From Luxibacter massiliensis (GTDB taxonomy: Bacteria; Bacillota; Clostridia; Lachnospirales; Lachnospiraceae), in contig NZ_UWOE01000001.1 in NCBI RefSeq assembly GCF_900604355.1, forward strand, positions 2,356,001 to 2,420,000: a stretch of 64,000 nt of DNA, written 5' to 3'. The first letter of the stretch is position 1. Each line of letters starts with the position of its first letter. A program made the translations under genes and the position numbers. The notes beneath the pieces were generated by a model. That model searched no databases and was not told where the DNA came from. It was given only the letters and a program-made list of their open reading frames with translations. Positions 8,361 through 16,846 of the stretch are shown here, piece by piece.

Positions 8361-9212
8361 TTAGCCTTTAATTCCAGTTGATGTGATTGCCTCCACAAAT
8401 TTCTTCTGCATACAGACAAAGACTGTCAGTGCCGGGATGGATGTCAGTATAGAGATGGCCATTAAAAGTCCATACTGTCTTGCGGCAGAGGACTCACTAT
8501 AGCTTGTCATAATCGTAGCCAGCCCCACCGGCAGGGTCATAGATTTATCTGTAAATGTCACAAGCAGGGGCCAGAAAAAGTTGTTCCACGATGACACAAA
8601 TGTCAGGATGACCATCACTGACAATGCCGGCCCTGACAGTGGAAGGCATATTTTAGTCAGTATAGTAAAATGGCCGCCGCCGTCCAGCTGGCACACTTCA
8701 CTGTACTCCTTGGGAATCCCCCTGAAAAACTGGTATAAAAGAAACACGCCTATGGCATCACAGATCTGGGGGATAATGACGGCAGCATATGTGTCCAGCA
8801 ATCCCAGTCCTGCGACTATTTTATAGGCCATAATGGAGGACAATTCTTTCGGGATCATAATTGTGGCCACCATCACCACCACCAGAATACTAGAATATTT
8901 AAATTCTATCCTGGCAAGGGCGTAGGCCGGCAATATGTAAAATACGCAGGACAGGACAATCACCCAAGCTGCTACAACCACACTGTTTTTCATCCACACA
9001 CCTAAAGGATACTCCCTAATAGCCTCCATATAATTTTCCAGTGTAAAATCCATCGGTATCCAGTTATATAATCCATTAAATATTTCTGATGTGGACTTAA
9101 AGGATGTAGAAACGACCCAGATTAGGGGAAACAAAAACAGCAGGACAGCCACAACGAAAACTATATATAAGATGCTCTTTCTGATCAGATTATTTTTATA
9201 CTTACTTTTCAT
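8361..9212 (-). CDS. Carbohydrate ABC transporter permease (MalG-like)
   Basis: This is a 283-residue integral membrane protein with about six helices. The EAA loop of the CUT1 MalG group is visible (VCQLDGGGHFTILTKICLP, about residue 185), and the C-terminus resembles AGLTTGA-type ends (VEAITSTGIKG). It pairs with the upstream permease; the genes overlap by 11 bases (9202-9212). No ATPase is encoded in the operon. As usual for CUT1 systems, a shared MsmK-type ATPase encoded elsewhere probably energises it. Confidence 0.9.
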   Translation of the reverse strand: MKSKYKNNLIRKSILYIVFVVAVLLFLFPLIWVVSTSFKSTSEIFNGLYNWIPMDFTLENYMEAIREYPLGVWMKNSVVVAAWVIVLSCVFYILPAYALARIEFKYSSILVVVMVATIMIPKELSSIMAYKIVAGLGLLDTYAAVIIPQICDAIGVFLLYQFFRGIPKEYSEVCQLDGGGHFTILTKICLPLSGPALSVMVILTFVSSWNNFFWPLLVTFTDKSMTLPVGLATIMTSYSESSAARQYGLLMAISILTSIPALTVFVCMQKKFVEAITSTGIKG

Positions 9213-10119
9213 GTCTTTTCCTCCCTGGCCTTCTTATCTTCATTTCCTCCCTGTCTAGGAACATCCAATAAATCACAGCTGACATCAGCAGAATCACCAG
9301 AAATAAGACTACCCCGATTGCTGCAGCATATCCCAGTTTAAATTCTCTGAATGCTTTAATATATAAATACTGTACGAAGGTCAGAGTGCTATAATTTGGC
9401 CCCCCTGACGTCATGACATAGACCTGCCCAAATACCTGCATGGAATAGATAACTGTAGTCAGTACCACAAAGAACGTAGTATTTTTCACATATGGTATAA
9501 CAATTTTAACCAGCCTCTGCAGACGGCTTGCACCGTCAATGGATGCTGCCTCCAGCAGATCCCGGGGTACGTCCTGAAGTGCGGCAAGGTAAATGACCGT
9601 ATTATATCCGATGGTCCACCAAATAGATGCCAGCGCTATTCCCATCATGGCAGTGGAGGTTTTTGTCAGCCAGAATACTGGTTCTATCCCGAAAAGGGAC
9701 AGATAATGATTAAAAATCCCGTTATTACCGTCCAGAATATACCGGAACGTGATCCCTACAAGTGTTGTCATTAAAATATACGGGACGAATATAACCGCCC
9801 TTGCAAACGTGGTTCCCTTGAGTTTCTGATTCAAAAGCAGAGCCAAAAGAAAACCTCCTATAATATTCACAGGCCCCACATATAGCAGATACGTAAATGT
9901 ATTTTTCAGCACTTTGTAAAAAAGTGGGTCTTCTAACAAATTCCTGTAATTTTCTAAACCTATAAATGTCCCGGCTGTCTGTACTTCGATCTCCCTGAAG
10001 CTGTAATAAAAATTGGCAAAAATCGGAAGAATCTTAAAAATAAACAGTAATGTAAAATACGGAGCAAGGAACAAAAACAAAATTCCAATCTTCTTCATTT
10101 TTTTATATTTATTCGTCAA
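9202..10119 (-). CDS. Carbohydrate ABC transporter permease (MalF-like)
   Basis: This is a 305-residue membrane protein with six predicted helices. The EAA motif lies in AASIDGASRLQRLVKIVIP (about residue 190). It is the MalF/UgpA-type partner of the downstream permease, and together they form the channel for the lipoprotein-delivered sugar. It follows the binding-protein gene, separated by a 41-base hairpin that probably lowers permease expression relative to the binding protein. Confidence 0.9.
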   Translation of the reverse strand: MTNKYKKMKKIGILFLFLAPYFTLLFIFKILPIFANFYYSFREIEVQTAGTFIGLENYRNLLEDPLFYKVLKNTFTYLLYVGPVNIIGGFLLALLLNQKLKGTTFARAVIFVPYILMTTLVGITFRYILDGNNGIFNHYLSLFGIEPVFWLTKTSTAMMGIALASIWWTIGYNTVIYLAALQDVPRDLLEAASIDGASRLQRLVKIVIPYVKNTTFFVVLTTVIYSMQVFGQVYVMTSGGPNYSTLTFVQYLYIKAFREFKLGYAAAIGVVLFLVILLMSAVIYWMFLDREEMKIRRPGRKRHEK

Positions 10120-10141
10120 AGCTATCCCTCCGTTTTCTATG

Positions 10142-10182
10142 AGGACTGCCCTACAGCCTCTGCTGTTGCTGTATGCAGTCCT
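10142..10182 (-). promoter_or_regulatory. Intercistronic hairpin between binding protein and permeases
   Basis: AGGACTGC (10142-10149) pairs with GCAGTCCT (10175-10182), and TACAGC (10152-10157) pairs with GCTGTA (10168-10173). The hairpin sits 13 bases past the binding-protein stop. Such hairpins commonly protect the upstream mRNA end or attenuate transcription, so that more binding protein than permease is made. There is no U-run, so it is not a full terminator. Confidence 0.6.
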
Positions 10183-10194
10183 GCCGGCATATCT

Positions 10195-11478
10195 CTAATT
10201 CCCCAGAATTTTATCAACGCTCTCTGCCGCCTGGCTGAGGGCAGATGGAGAATCTGCTTCTCCGTTTACAACACTATAAACAGCATTGGCCACTGGCGAT
10301 AATTCATTGTCCGCACCAAATTCACTTGTACCAGGGCAAAGAGGCTCATAAACTACAAAGTCAGCCTGGTCCATAAATGCCTGGGCATATTGGTATAAAT
10401 CTAATGCCTTATACTCTTCTGATTCCCTCACTGTTTCATTAGCCGGGATCTGCCCGCTCTGGGCCCCCCACCCAAAGGAATTCTTTACCAGCCAACTAAT
10501 AAATTCCTGGGTGGCCTCATCTTTTTCTTCACTCCGTCCATCATATCTGGGAACTGTGATTGTATGGGAACTGCCCCACACAGAATTTTCTCCCAACACT
10601 TGCGGGAACTGTACTGTTGTAAAATTCACCCCTGATTCCATAGCGGTGGGGACAAACCATGGGCCTTCAATAACCATCGCCGTGGTTCCGCCCATCCAGT
10701 CAGCGTCTATATCAGCCTCTGCTTCTGGCGCATATCCTTTTTCTACCCAGGATGCCATGAAATCCAATGCTTTTATTCCAGCCTCGCCCTCAAATTCCGC
10801 TTCTGTCATGTCCTCATTTAGGAAGTTCCCTCCTGCCTGTCCCAGAAATCCATACCAGTATCTGTATGTATGGGCATAATTACTTCCCAGGCCTACTGCA
10901 TACTGGCCCTCCCCCGTCAGCTTCTCACAAAGCGCATTGAACTCCTCTGTTGAGGTAACTTCCGCGTCCTCGGCTGTTAACCCTGCCTCCTCAAACAGAT
11001 CCAGATTGATAAACATAGCCATGCAATGGTAATCCAGAGGAATCCCATATTGAGCGCCATTTACCTGGTTCCCTGCCCAGATTACATCTGAATAATCTTC
11101 CGCACTGACATCCATACTGCCAATCAAGTCATCCAAAGGAACAATCATTTCCTTCCCCGCATATGTAGCCAGATCCGTGGGATGCATCAGCATGACATCC
11201 GGCCCGCTCTCTGTGTTGCTGGCTGCAGATAGTTTTGTAAATATCTCCCCCCAGGTTACAGAATAAAAATCCACTTCTATCTGATCCTGCTCATTGTTAA
11301 ACTGTTCCACCATGTCAGCCATGGCCTGCTGGTCATCCCCTGTCAGTCCGGCCCAAAAGGTCAGTTTGACAGTACCCTCTTCTTCTGTCTTCTTCCCCTG
11401 CCCTGCGGAGTTCCCACAGCCTGCTGCCAAGGTTACTGTCAACATGATACTAACGAAAGCTGCCCATAATTTTTTCAT
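10195..11478 (-). CDS. Carbohydrate ABC transporter substrate-binding lipoprotein
   Basis: The 427-residue protein begins with a lipoprotein signal peptide with lipobox LAAGC (Cys about residue 21). A Gly/Gln/Lys linker follows, then a CUT1-type solute-binding fold (VKLTFWAGLTGDDQQAMADMV). Conserved segments include GPDVMLMHP, YGIPLDYHCMAMFIN and AMVIEGPW. It is membrane-anchored outside the cell and delivers a sugar or oligosaccharide to the two permeases downstream. Length is normal for the family. The ligand cannot be deduced. Confidence 0.92.
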   Translation of the reverse strand: MKKLWAAFVSIMLTVTLAAGCGNSAGQGKKTEEEGTVKLTFWAGLTGDDQQAMADMVEQFNNEQDQIEVDFYSVTWGEIFTKLSAASNTESGPDVMLMHPTDLATYAGKEMIVPLDDLIGSMDVSAEDYSDVIWAGNQVNGAQYGIPLDYHCMAMFINLDLFEEAGLTAEDAEVTSTEEFNALCEKLTGEGQYAVGLGSNYAHTYRYWYGFLGQAGGNFLNEDMTEAEFEGEAGIKALDFMASWVEKGYAPEAEADIDADWMGGTTAMVIEGPWFVPTAMESGVNFTTVQFPQVLGENSVWGSSHTITVPRYDGRSEEKDEATQEFISWLVKNSFGWGAQSGQIPANETVRESEEYKALDLYQYAQAFMDQADFVVYEPLCPGTSEFGADNELSPVANAVYSVVNGEADSPSALSQAAESVDKILGN

Positions 11479-11492
11479 ACTTTTTCCTCCTA

Positions 11493-12062
11493 CTATATAT
11501 TTTGCCTGTTCAAAAACTCACCAATTTTCCTGTCCCTCTTGTATTCCTGCTCTTCCTGATAAATAAGCTGCAAGTCTGGATCCCAGGCTGTCTTTTGGGA
11601 CTGCGCCCTGTAATAGCGATCCCAGTCCTTTATTTTCTGCCTGTCTCTTGGAGACTGCCTGTCTTTCATGCGCGTATAGAGAATTTTTTCAGGAACCTCC
11701 ATAGAAATGGACAATATGTTGCATTCTAAATTATAACTGCCCCTCAGCCTTCTAAAAAAATCTTGCTGCTGCCTTTCCTTTGTCAACGGTGCAGACGCAG
11801 TTACACACACACCGTTTTTTAGATTCTCAGCGATAACATCCCAAAAGGTCTGGTAACAGCACTTTCGCCATGTTACACAAAATTCATCATAGGGTAACTC
11901 TTCATAAAACTTTCTATAAATATCCCCCATAAATCTCTGTACAATTGTGTCATAGTCAATATAGGCTGTCTTATAAAATTCTGAAACCCATCTCCCACAT
12001 GTAGATTTTCCACTGCCAGGAAGGCCGGAAATTAAAATTAACCTGGCGTCAATTCCCTTCAT
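11493..12062 (-). CDS. P-loop kinase (AAA_33-type, gluconate/adenylate kinase-like)
   Basis: The 189-residue protein has Walker A GLPGSGKST at residues 13-21 and a short kinase fold with a lid-like basic region (RMKDRQSPRDRQK, about residues 130-142). It fits small-molecule kinases of the zeta-toxin/AAA_33/shikimate-gluconate kinase type. Its start overlaps the end of the FGGY kinase gene by 14 bases, so the two are translationally coupled. A second small kinase inside a sugar operon is unusual. It may phosphorylate a pathway intermediate or act on nucleotide; the function is not identifiable from sequence. Confidence 0.6.
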   Translation of the reverse strand: MKGIDARLILISGLPGSGKSTCGRWVSEFYKTAYIDYDTIVQRFMGDIYRKFYEELPYDEFCVTWRKCCYQTFWDVIAENLKNGVCVTASAPLTKERQQQDFFRRLRGSYNLECNILSISMEVPEKILYTRMKDRQSPRDRQKIKDWDRYYRAQSQKTAWDPDLQLIYQEEQEYKRDRKIGEFLNRQNI

Positions 12063-13467
12063 ATCTTCTTTTCATCTCCAATATGTATTCCCTGTAGTCC
12101 TGCCTGGGTTCTATGACCTCTCCTCCTGAAAGTTTCTCTTTCAGTTCTTTTAAAGCTTCCCCTCTGCCACATGCACAGATTCCTGATATGGCCGCCCCCA
12201 GCGCACTGATCTCTGCTGTCTGGAGAACCGTAATCTTCCGGCCCAATGCAGAGGCCTTCCACTCCATAAACATCTTATTGCCAGTAATCCCCCCACCTGC
12301 AAAATAGGGGATATCCTGCTGTGCATTGCCGCAGTACTGTCCCAGATCTGTATATAGTCTGTTTGTTCCAAGTGCCAGGTATAAATATCCACTCAGCATC
12401 AGTTCCTCCGGAGTACATCTGTCCATAATATCTAACAGGTTAATTCCTTCTGCCTGCTCTGCATAAGGCCCGTAATCCCTTGGACATGCAATCCGGCAGA
12501 GCCTTTCTAAGCTGGGAAGCGTCAAAAGATCTTTGTTCACATTTTGATAGAACTTTGCATCTCCTTTTCCACCTCCCATATTAGCCAGGCATTCCAGCAC
12601 CCTGCCATAATAATCAAAAGCTCGGCTGATCACATATTCCCCACTCTTAAATCCTGTCACCAGGCATCCGCCCCCGGCATTATAAGTAACCCTGCCTCCC
12701 AGGTTCTGTTCCCCGTCCTCCCTGATCAGCGCCAAGACGCTGGAAGATCCCATAGAGTCATAAAATAGGTCTGTGCCCCCATATAATTTGCAGACCCCAT
12801 AAAGCCCCACATAGTGGTCATGTCCCCCGAGGCCATAGATAATACCATCACTGCTGCCGCAGCTATCCCCCAACATCCCGACTTTCCTGGGCAGAGTAAT
12901 TCCCAACTCCTCCATGACATCTGTCTGCCATTTCTTTTGATGGATATTATAAATATAGCTTCTTCCTGCCTGGGACGTATCCCACATGGCTATGCCCGTT
13001 TTTCTATAAACAAGATAGCTACAGACAGGAAGCCAAAAATCTGGAACCTTAAGCAGTTCATTTTCCTGCATCCAGATCATCTTATAGACACCCAGGGTCA
13101 ATGTTTTATGTACTCCTGTAATCCCAAAATCGCCGTGGCGTTCAATCAGCTCTTTTTTGTGCAGTGGAATATCTGCTGTTTGTTCGTACCAGACAAGGGG
13201 CATTCCTATTGCCCGGCCGTCTTTTATTGGTACAACAGACTCGCCAATACTGGAAAAACCCACACTGATTAATTTCGTCAGTCCTTCCGCCTCCTGGATC
13301 CACTGGTCTGTATATTCTGCTATTTTCCCTATGTCAAAATAACAGCGGCTGCCCTTTTTCAGCCTTGGGGTTGTCTGTTTCCAGACTGATATAATACGGC
13401 CGGACTGATTTAACAAAATCCCTTTGCTGTTAGTTGTCCCGATATCAATTCCCAGAAATCCATCCAT
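12049..13467 (-). CDS. FGGY-family carbohydrate kinase
   Basis: The protein is about 472 residues. The ATG at 13467 gives MDGFLGIDIGTTNSKG, the family's N-terminal phosphate-1 motif. A GTG at 13482 would add five residues and lies directly on an AAGGAA, so the start is uncertain. The N-terminal FGGY domain and the C-terminal domain (YFAGGGITGNKMFMEWKASALG, then ALGAAISG) are both present. It should phosphorylate the imported sugar or alditol. It is the first gene of the operon, just below a strong promoter with LacI-type operators. The sequence belongs to the xylulokinase/gluconokinase-like group, but the substrate is not clear. Confidence 0.85.
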   Translation of the reverse strand: MDGFLGIDIGTTNSKGILLNQSGRIISVWKQTTPRLKKGSRCYFDIGKIAEYTDQWIQEAEGLTKLISVGFSSIGESVVPIKDGRAIGMPLVWYEQTADIPLHKKELIERHGDFGITGVHKTLTLGVYKMIWMQENELLKVPDFWLPVCSYLVYRKTGIAMWDTSQAGRSYIYNIHQKKWQTDVMEELGITLPRKVGMLGDSCGSSDGIIYGLGGHDHYVGLYGVCKLYGGTDLFYDSMGSSSVLALIREDGEQNLGGRVTYNAGGGCLVTGFKSGEYVISRAFDYYGRVLECLANMGGGKGDAKFYQNVNKDLLTLPSLERLCRIACPRDYGPYAEQAEGINLLDIMDRCTPEELMLSGYLYLALGTNRLYTDLGQYCGNAQQDIPYFAGGGITGNKMFMEWKASALGRKITVLQTAEISALGAAISGICACGRGEALKELKEKLSGGEVIEPRQDYREYILEMKRRYEGN

Positions 13468-13493
13468 ATAAAACCCTATCACTTCCTTTCGTT

Positions 13494-13546
13494 TTTAAAG
13501 CGCTTTAAATTAATTAAAATATACTATACATGTTTTAATTTGTCAA
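13494..13546 (-). promoter_or_regulatory. Sugar-operon promoter with operator O1
   Basis: On the minus strand TTGACA (13541-13546) and TATATT (13518-13523) are spaced by 17 bases. The perfect 16-bp palindrome TTTAAAGCGCTTTAAA (13494-13509) lies at or just past the transcription start, in front of the FGGY kinase. The palindrome has the central CG of LacI-family operators and would block initiation when bound. Confidence 0.75.
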
Positions 13547-13621
13547 TTCCATTCTGTTAATTTTGTATACTTATTATAAATATTTTTATATTTTTCTGAC
13601 ATTTTTACCAAAAATCCGATT

Positions 13622-13637
13622 TTTAAAGCGATTTAAA
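13622..13637. promoter_or_regulatory. Upstream operator O2 of the sugar operon
   Basis: TTTAAAGCGATTTAAA differs from O1 by one base and is centred 128 bp away from it, upstream of the promoter. The pair would allow DNA looping by a LacI tetramer or cooperative binding. The regulator is most likely the LacI protein encoded at 6076-7110 (inference). Confidence 0.65.
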
Positions 13638-13684
13638 TATACTTTTTACTATGTTATATTTTTTTAATTCATAGTAACAAAAAA

Positions 13685-13708
13685 AGACAGAGAGTATCCC
13701 CTCTGTCT
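13685..13708 (-). terminator. Rho-independent terminator of queH
   Basis: AGACAGAG (13685-13692) pairs with CTCTGTCT (13701-13708). On the minus strand a run of seven Ts follows immediately. It lies 25 bases after the queH stop and insulates queH from the sugar operon. Confidence 0.85.
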
Positions 13709-13732
13709 CCTTATCTTTCTTTAATCCTTTTA

Positions 13733-14362
13733 TTATTTTTCTTTTTTATTTTCAATTGAAAATTCACATCCGCAATAATCCTGCCGGTACAACCCGTGCT
13801 TCTTGGACAGTTCAATGGACCGCTTATATCCGTTCTTCTTCTTAAAGTCCGACTGTAAATACTTGACGCCATAGCGCGAAGCTACATCCGTCCCTATCTC
13901 ATTGAGCTTTCCTGCATTTTTCATAGGACTGATGCTTAAAGTAGTGGTGAAATAATCAAATCCTCCCTTTACTGCCATCCTGGCTGTCTGGGCCAGCCTA
14001 AGTTCGTAACATTTATGGCACCTCTCACCGCCTTCTTTAAGATGCTCCAACCCCTCTGACATTTCATAAAATTTTTCTTTGTCATAGCTTCCGGCAATAA
14101 ATGAGACCGGATGGGTAAAATGCATATTCGACAGCAAAGCCTGCTGCTCAAGCAGACGTTTCGTGTATTCGCTTTCTGGGTAGATGTTAGGATTATAATA
14201 AAATACAGTAATCTCAAAAAAATCAGATAAATATTCCAACACATAACTGCTGCAGGGAGCGCAGCAGCTGTGGAGCAGAAGTTTCGGCACTCTGCCCTCC
14301 CCCTGCAGGGAATGAAGCAGCTTATCCATCTCCTTTTGGTAGTTTACATTTCTATAATTCAT
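13733..14362 (-). CDS. queH: Epoxyqueuosine reductase QueH
   Basis: The 209-residue protein has the cysteine pattern of the QueH/DUF208 family: HSCCAPCSSYVLEYL (about residues 31-45), GERCHKCYELRL (about 112-123) and a C-terminal YCGCEF. It also has the YYNPNIYP and TTTLSISPMKN segments. QueH reduces epoxyqueuosine to queuosine in tRNA, using iron-sulfur chemistry without cobalamin. The start has AAAGGAG upstream, and a TATAAT-like box lies at 14399-14404 on the minus strand. It is a single-gene unit, divergent from the interrupted ABC operon. Confidence 0.93.
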   Translation of the reverse strand: MNYRNVNYQKEMDKLLHSLQGEGRVPKLLLHSCCAPCSSYVLEYLSDFFEITVFYYNPNIYPESEYTKRLLEQQALLSNMHFTHPVSFIAGSYDKEKFYEMSEGLEHLKEGGERCHKCYELRLAQTARMAVKGGFDYFTTTLSISPMKNAGKLNEIGTDVASRYGVKYLQSDFKKKNGYKRSIELSKKHGLYRQDYCGCEFSIENKKEK

Positions 14363-14492
14363 TGTACCAGAACTCCTTTACAATAAATAATACAGTTTAT
14401 TATAGCACAAACTCATGTACTGTATAGGACTTTATTCACCTATCCCGCATTTTTCCATAAACTAACTATATACTTTTGAATGGAGTGTCTGC

Positions 14493-14708
14493 ATGGAACC
14501 AATACTTGAGTTAAAAAATATACATTATGCATACCACACTTTAGATGGAGAGACCAAAGCACTGACAGACATCTCATTTTCAATTGCTTCCGGTGAATTT
14601 GTTGCAATTGTAGGCCCCTCAGGGTGCGGAAATGCGATGTGCAGGGAACGGAAACAATATACCTCCGCTACCCGCTGCTATTGTCATGGCACTGGCTGCC
14701 ACAGATAA
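14493..14708 (+). pseudogene. ABC transporter ATPase (NitT/TauT type), 5' part, interrupted in Walker A
   Basis: Residues 1-46 (MEPILELKNIHYAYHTLDGE..., ending VAIVGPSGCG) are the A-loop strand and first half of Walker A of an SsuB/TauB-type ATPase. At 14627-14629 the sequence switches to an unrelated element, so the last 25 residues of this frame are element-encoded. The missing part starts at 22040 with GKSTLLSIIAGL in the same frame. Joining 14629 to 22042 gives an uninterrupted 255-residue ATPase. Without excision no functional P-loop can be made. A GGAGTG ribosome binding site precedes the ATG. Confidence 0.9.
14627..14648. other. Left attachment site (attL) of element 1
   Basis: The CGG core is followed by the terminal arm ATG-N8-AGGGAA (14632-14648). 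The core coincides with the Gly codon of Walker A (tgc-gga). It is the expected product of serine-recombinase integration. Confidence 0.65.
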
Positions 14709-16326
14709 AAAGATGAACCTGTTCCCCATCCCACACGACCTTATCTAAGATCATCCTCAGATATTCCCTTTTTTCTGGCACAGTCAATATGTCAAACAGC
14801 TTCTGAAATGAAGAAAGCTGATCCATCAGACATTCGGCCTGCTGCCTGCCCCCACATATATTGCTTTCTCCGCCTGTCTCCTCCTGTTCCCTCTTAAACG
14901 CCAGGCACTCCTGATTCAGCTTCAGCACTTCCTGTTCGACCTGGCGGACAAACACTGCATTTCCCCCCGATTCGGCCAGAACACTGATTAAATTCTGTAC
15001 TTTGTCCTCTCTCTTTTGAATCTCCTGCTCCAAAAGGTCTGCTGCCGTCACTTTCTTTTCTCCCGTACCTCCCATCTTTCCTATAGCCTTCCTCAATATT
15101 TGATTAAAGTCAGAGCTTTCTTCATTATAGCGCAGTACTTTCTGGCATACCAGCCCATCCAATGTGTTCCCCTGCACATTCCTCGCAGAGCACATCTTAC
15201 CATGGGTCAGCTCTTTATATGTACACATATAAGAAAATCTTCGTTCCCCCGCAGCCGTAAGCTGACTTGAAGAGTAATTTTTCGGGCGCATGGGGTGCCC
15301 GCAGGAGCAATATAGAAGGCCGGATAACAAAGATACAGGATTATGGGGGGTATGCCGCCTGCCTCCCCCTTTACTATTTTTCAAAATTAAATTTTGAATT
15401 TTGGAAAAATCCCTTCCCGATATAATCCCTTTGTGCCTCCCTTTTGCAATAATCCACTTTTCTGGCGAGTTCTCCCTGTTCTTATATTGGGAGGAAGAGG
15501 TTTTTGCATATGCTATCAGTCCGTGTTTCCCGTCAGCCTCTTCCTGATCCATGCACACCTGGCACCCCAGATTCCAAAAAAACTGAAATGCCTCCTGATC
15601 TGCCGTGCAATACACTGGATTTGTCAATATATCTCTGATTGCAGTGGTGGTATATTCATTTCCACGTTTTGTCTTAATACCATGGCCCGCGAAATACCTT
15701 ACAATTCCTATCAACGACTGTTTTTCCAGATACTCCTTAAAAATAAATCTGGCTGTCTTAATCTCCTCCTCATGGATGGCCAGCCGGAAAGATTTTTTGT
15801 TTTTCCCATTGACAGAAACCATCTCTTCTTCCACCGCCCGAAACCCGAGAGGGGTATTCCCCCCAAGCCATCTACCCTTTCTGGCCAGCATAATCATATT
15901 GTCCCTCACGCGCTCCGCAATCTGCTCCCGTTCCATCTGTGCTAAAACTCCGGCAAAATAAAGCATTGCTTTTCCGATGGGCGTCGATGTGTCAAACCGT
16001 TCCTTGATGCTGATAAAAGAGACATTCAGCCTGTTCAGGGTTTCAACCAGATTGGCCAGGTCTGCAATATTGCGCCCCAGCCTATCCAGCTTATAGCAGA
16101 CCAGATAATTACAATTTCCTGCCTCTATTTCTTCCATCATTTTCTGGAACTGCGGCCGTTTCATGTTTTTTCCTGAATATCCTTCATCTTCATACTCTAT
16201 GATCTTTGCCCCATCGGCATTTTCTATATTGTGGTAAATATACTCCCTGCACATGTTGATCTGATTCTCAACGCTCTCTCCCCTGCCAGTCCATTTAGAC
16301 TTTCTACTGTATATGAATATGCGCAT
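14668..16326 (-). CDS. Large serine recombinase of element 1
   Basis: The start at 16326 (MRIFIYSRKSKWTGRGES) is preceded by GAGGAG at nine bases and gives 552 residues; the frame extends upstream without family similarity. The N-terminal resolvase domain has the catalytic Ser at residue 10 (YSRKS) and the conserved YKLDRLGRN and FAGVLAQMEREQIAERV. A recombinase domain (NTPLGF...) follows, then a zinc-ribbon (CSCGHP ... YMCTYKELTHGKMCS) and a coiled-coil stretch (about residues 405-480). Such enzymes integrate and excise DNA at short cores. It is oriented toward the left end of the element and is probably its integrase. Confidence 0.95.
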   Translation of the reverse strand: MRIFIYSRKSKWTGRGESVENQINMCREYIYHNIENADGAKIIEYEDEGYSGKNMKRPQFQKMMEEIEAGNCNYLVCYKLDRLGRNIADLANLVETLNRLNVSFISIKERFDTSTPIGKAMLYFAGVLAQMEREQIAERVRDNMIMLARKGRWLGGNTPLGFRAVEEEMVSVNGKNKKSFRLAIHEEEIKTARFIFKEYLEKQSLIGIVRYFAGHGIKTKRGNEYTTTAIRDILTNPVYCTADQEAFQFFWNLGCQVCMDQEEADGKHGLIAYAKTSSSQYKNRENSPEKWIIAKGRHKGIISGRDFSKIQNLILKNSKGGGRRHTPHNPVSLLSGLLYCSCGHPMRPKNYSSSQLTAAGERRFSYMCTYKELTHGKMCSARNVQGNTLDGLVCQKVLRYNEESSDFNQILRKAIGKMGGTGEKKVTAADLLEQEIQKREDKVQNLISVLAESGGNAVFVRQVEQEVLKLNQECLAFKREQEETGGESNICGGRQQAECLMDQLSSFQKLFDILTVPEKREYLRMILDKVVWDGEQVHLFICGSQCHDNSSG

Positions 16327-16704
16327 TTTTTGCCACTCCTCTCTGCCAATAGTAAATAACACATTTTTTATATATAAATTCTGGCTTTCTATATCATAAA
16401 AAACCAGCTGCTGCCAAATGATTTTATCCTGACAGGCATATACTAAGTACAGCGGACATACATGGGCCTCATATGTACCCATCTATTACTCGGATTCCTG
16501 CGTCATCCTCTATTGGCGCATACACCGCCGCGCCTCATGAAATGTCCTATGCTTTAAACATCAGCTGGTCAGATATATGGCAGATTTTTATGATCCGGTG
16601 TATTCGATTTAAAATTTACAAAATCTGCACAAAAACTGGTGGATTTTTTATGACTGTTCGTCATTTTTTGTGTAGTATTTTTTTTATGAGTTTGATATAC
16701 TTTC

Positions 16705-16819
16705 CTATAGGATTAGGGTGTCAAAAAGGTGAGCCGCACCCACTCTATATCATATATTGATATACAGGCCCGCCTGCAAGAACAATATATGATATGAGTG
16801 CCGCGCCCTGATCCTATAG
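16705..16819. promoter_or_regulatory. Nested inverted repeat in the leader of the YhgE/Pip operon
   Basis: The outer arms CTATAGGATTAGGG (16705-16718) and CCCTGATCCTATAG (16806-16819) enclose inner arms CACTCTATATCATATATTG (16741-16759) and CAATATATGATATGAGTG (16783-16800). The structure ends 14 bases before the AGGAGG of the first YhgE gene. It could be a large leader RNA stem or paired operator sites. The rest of the gap between recombinase and YhgE (16327-16846) shows no gene. Confidence 0.65.
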
Positions 16820-16846
16820 CAATCACCGACAGGAGGAAATTCATCA

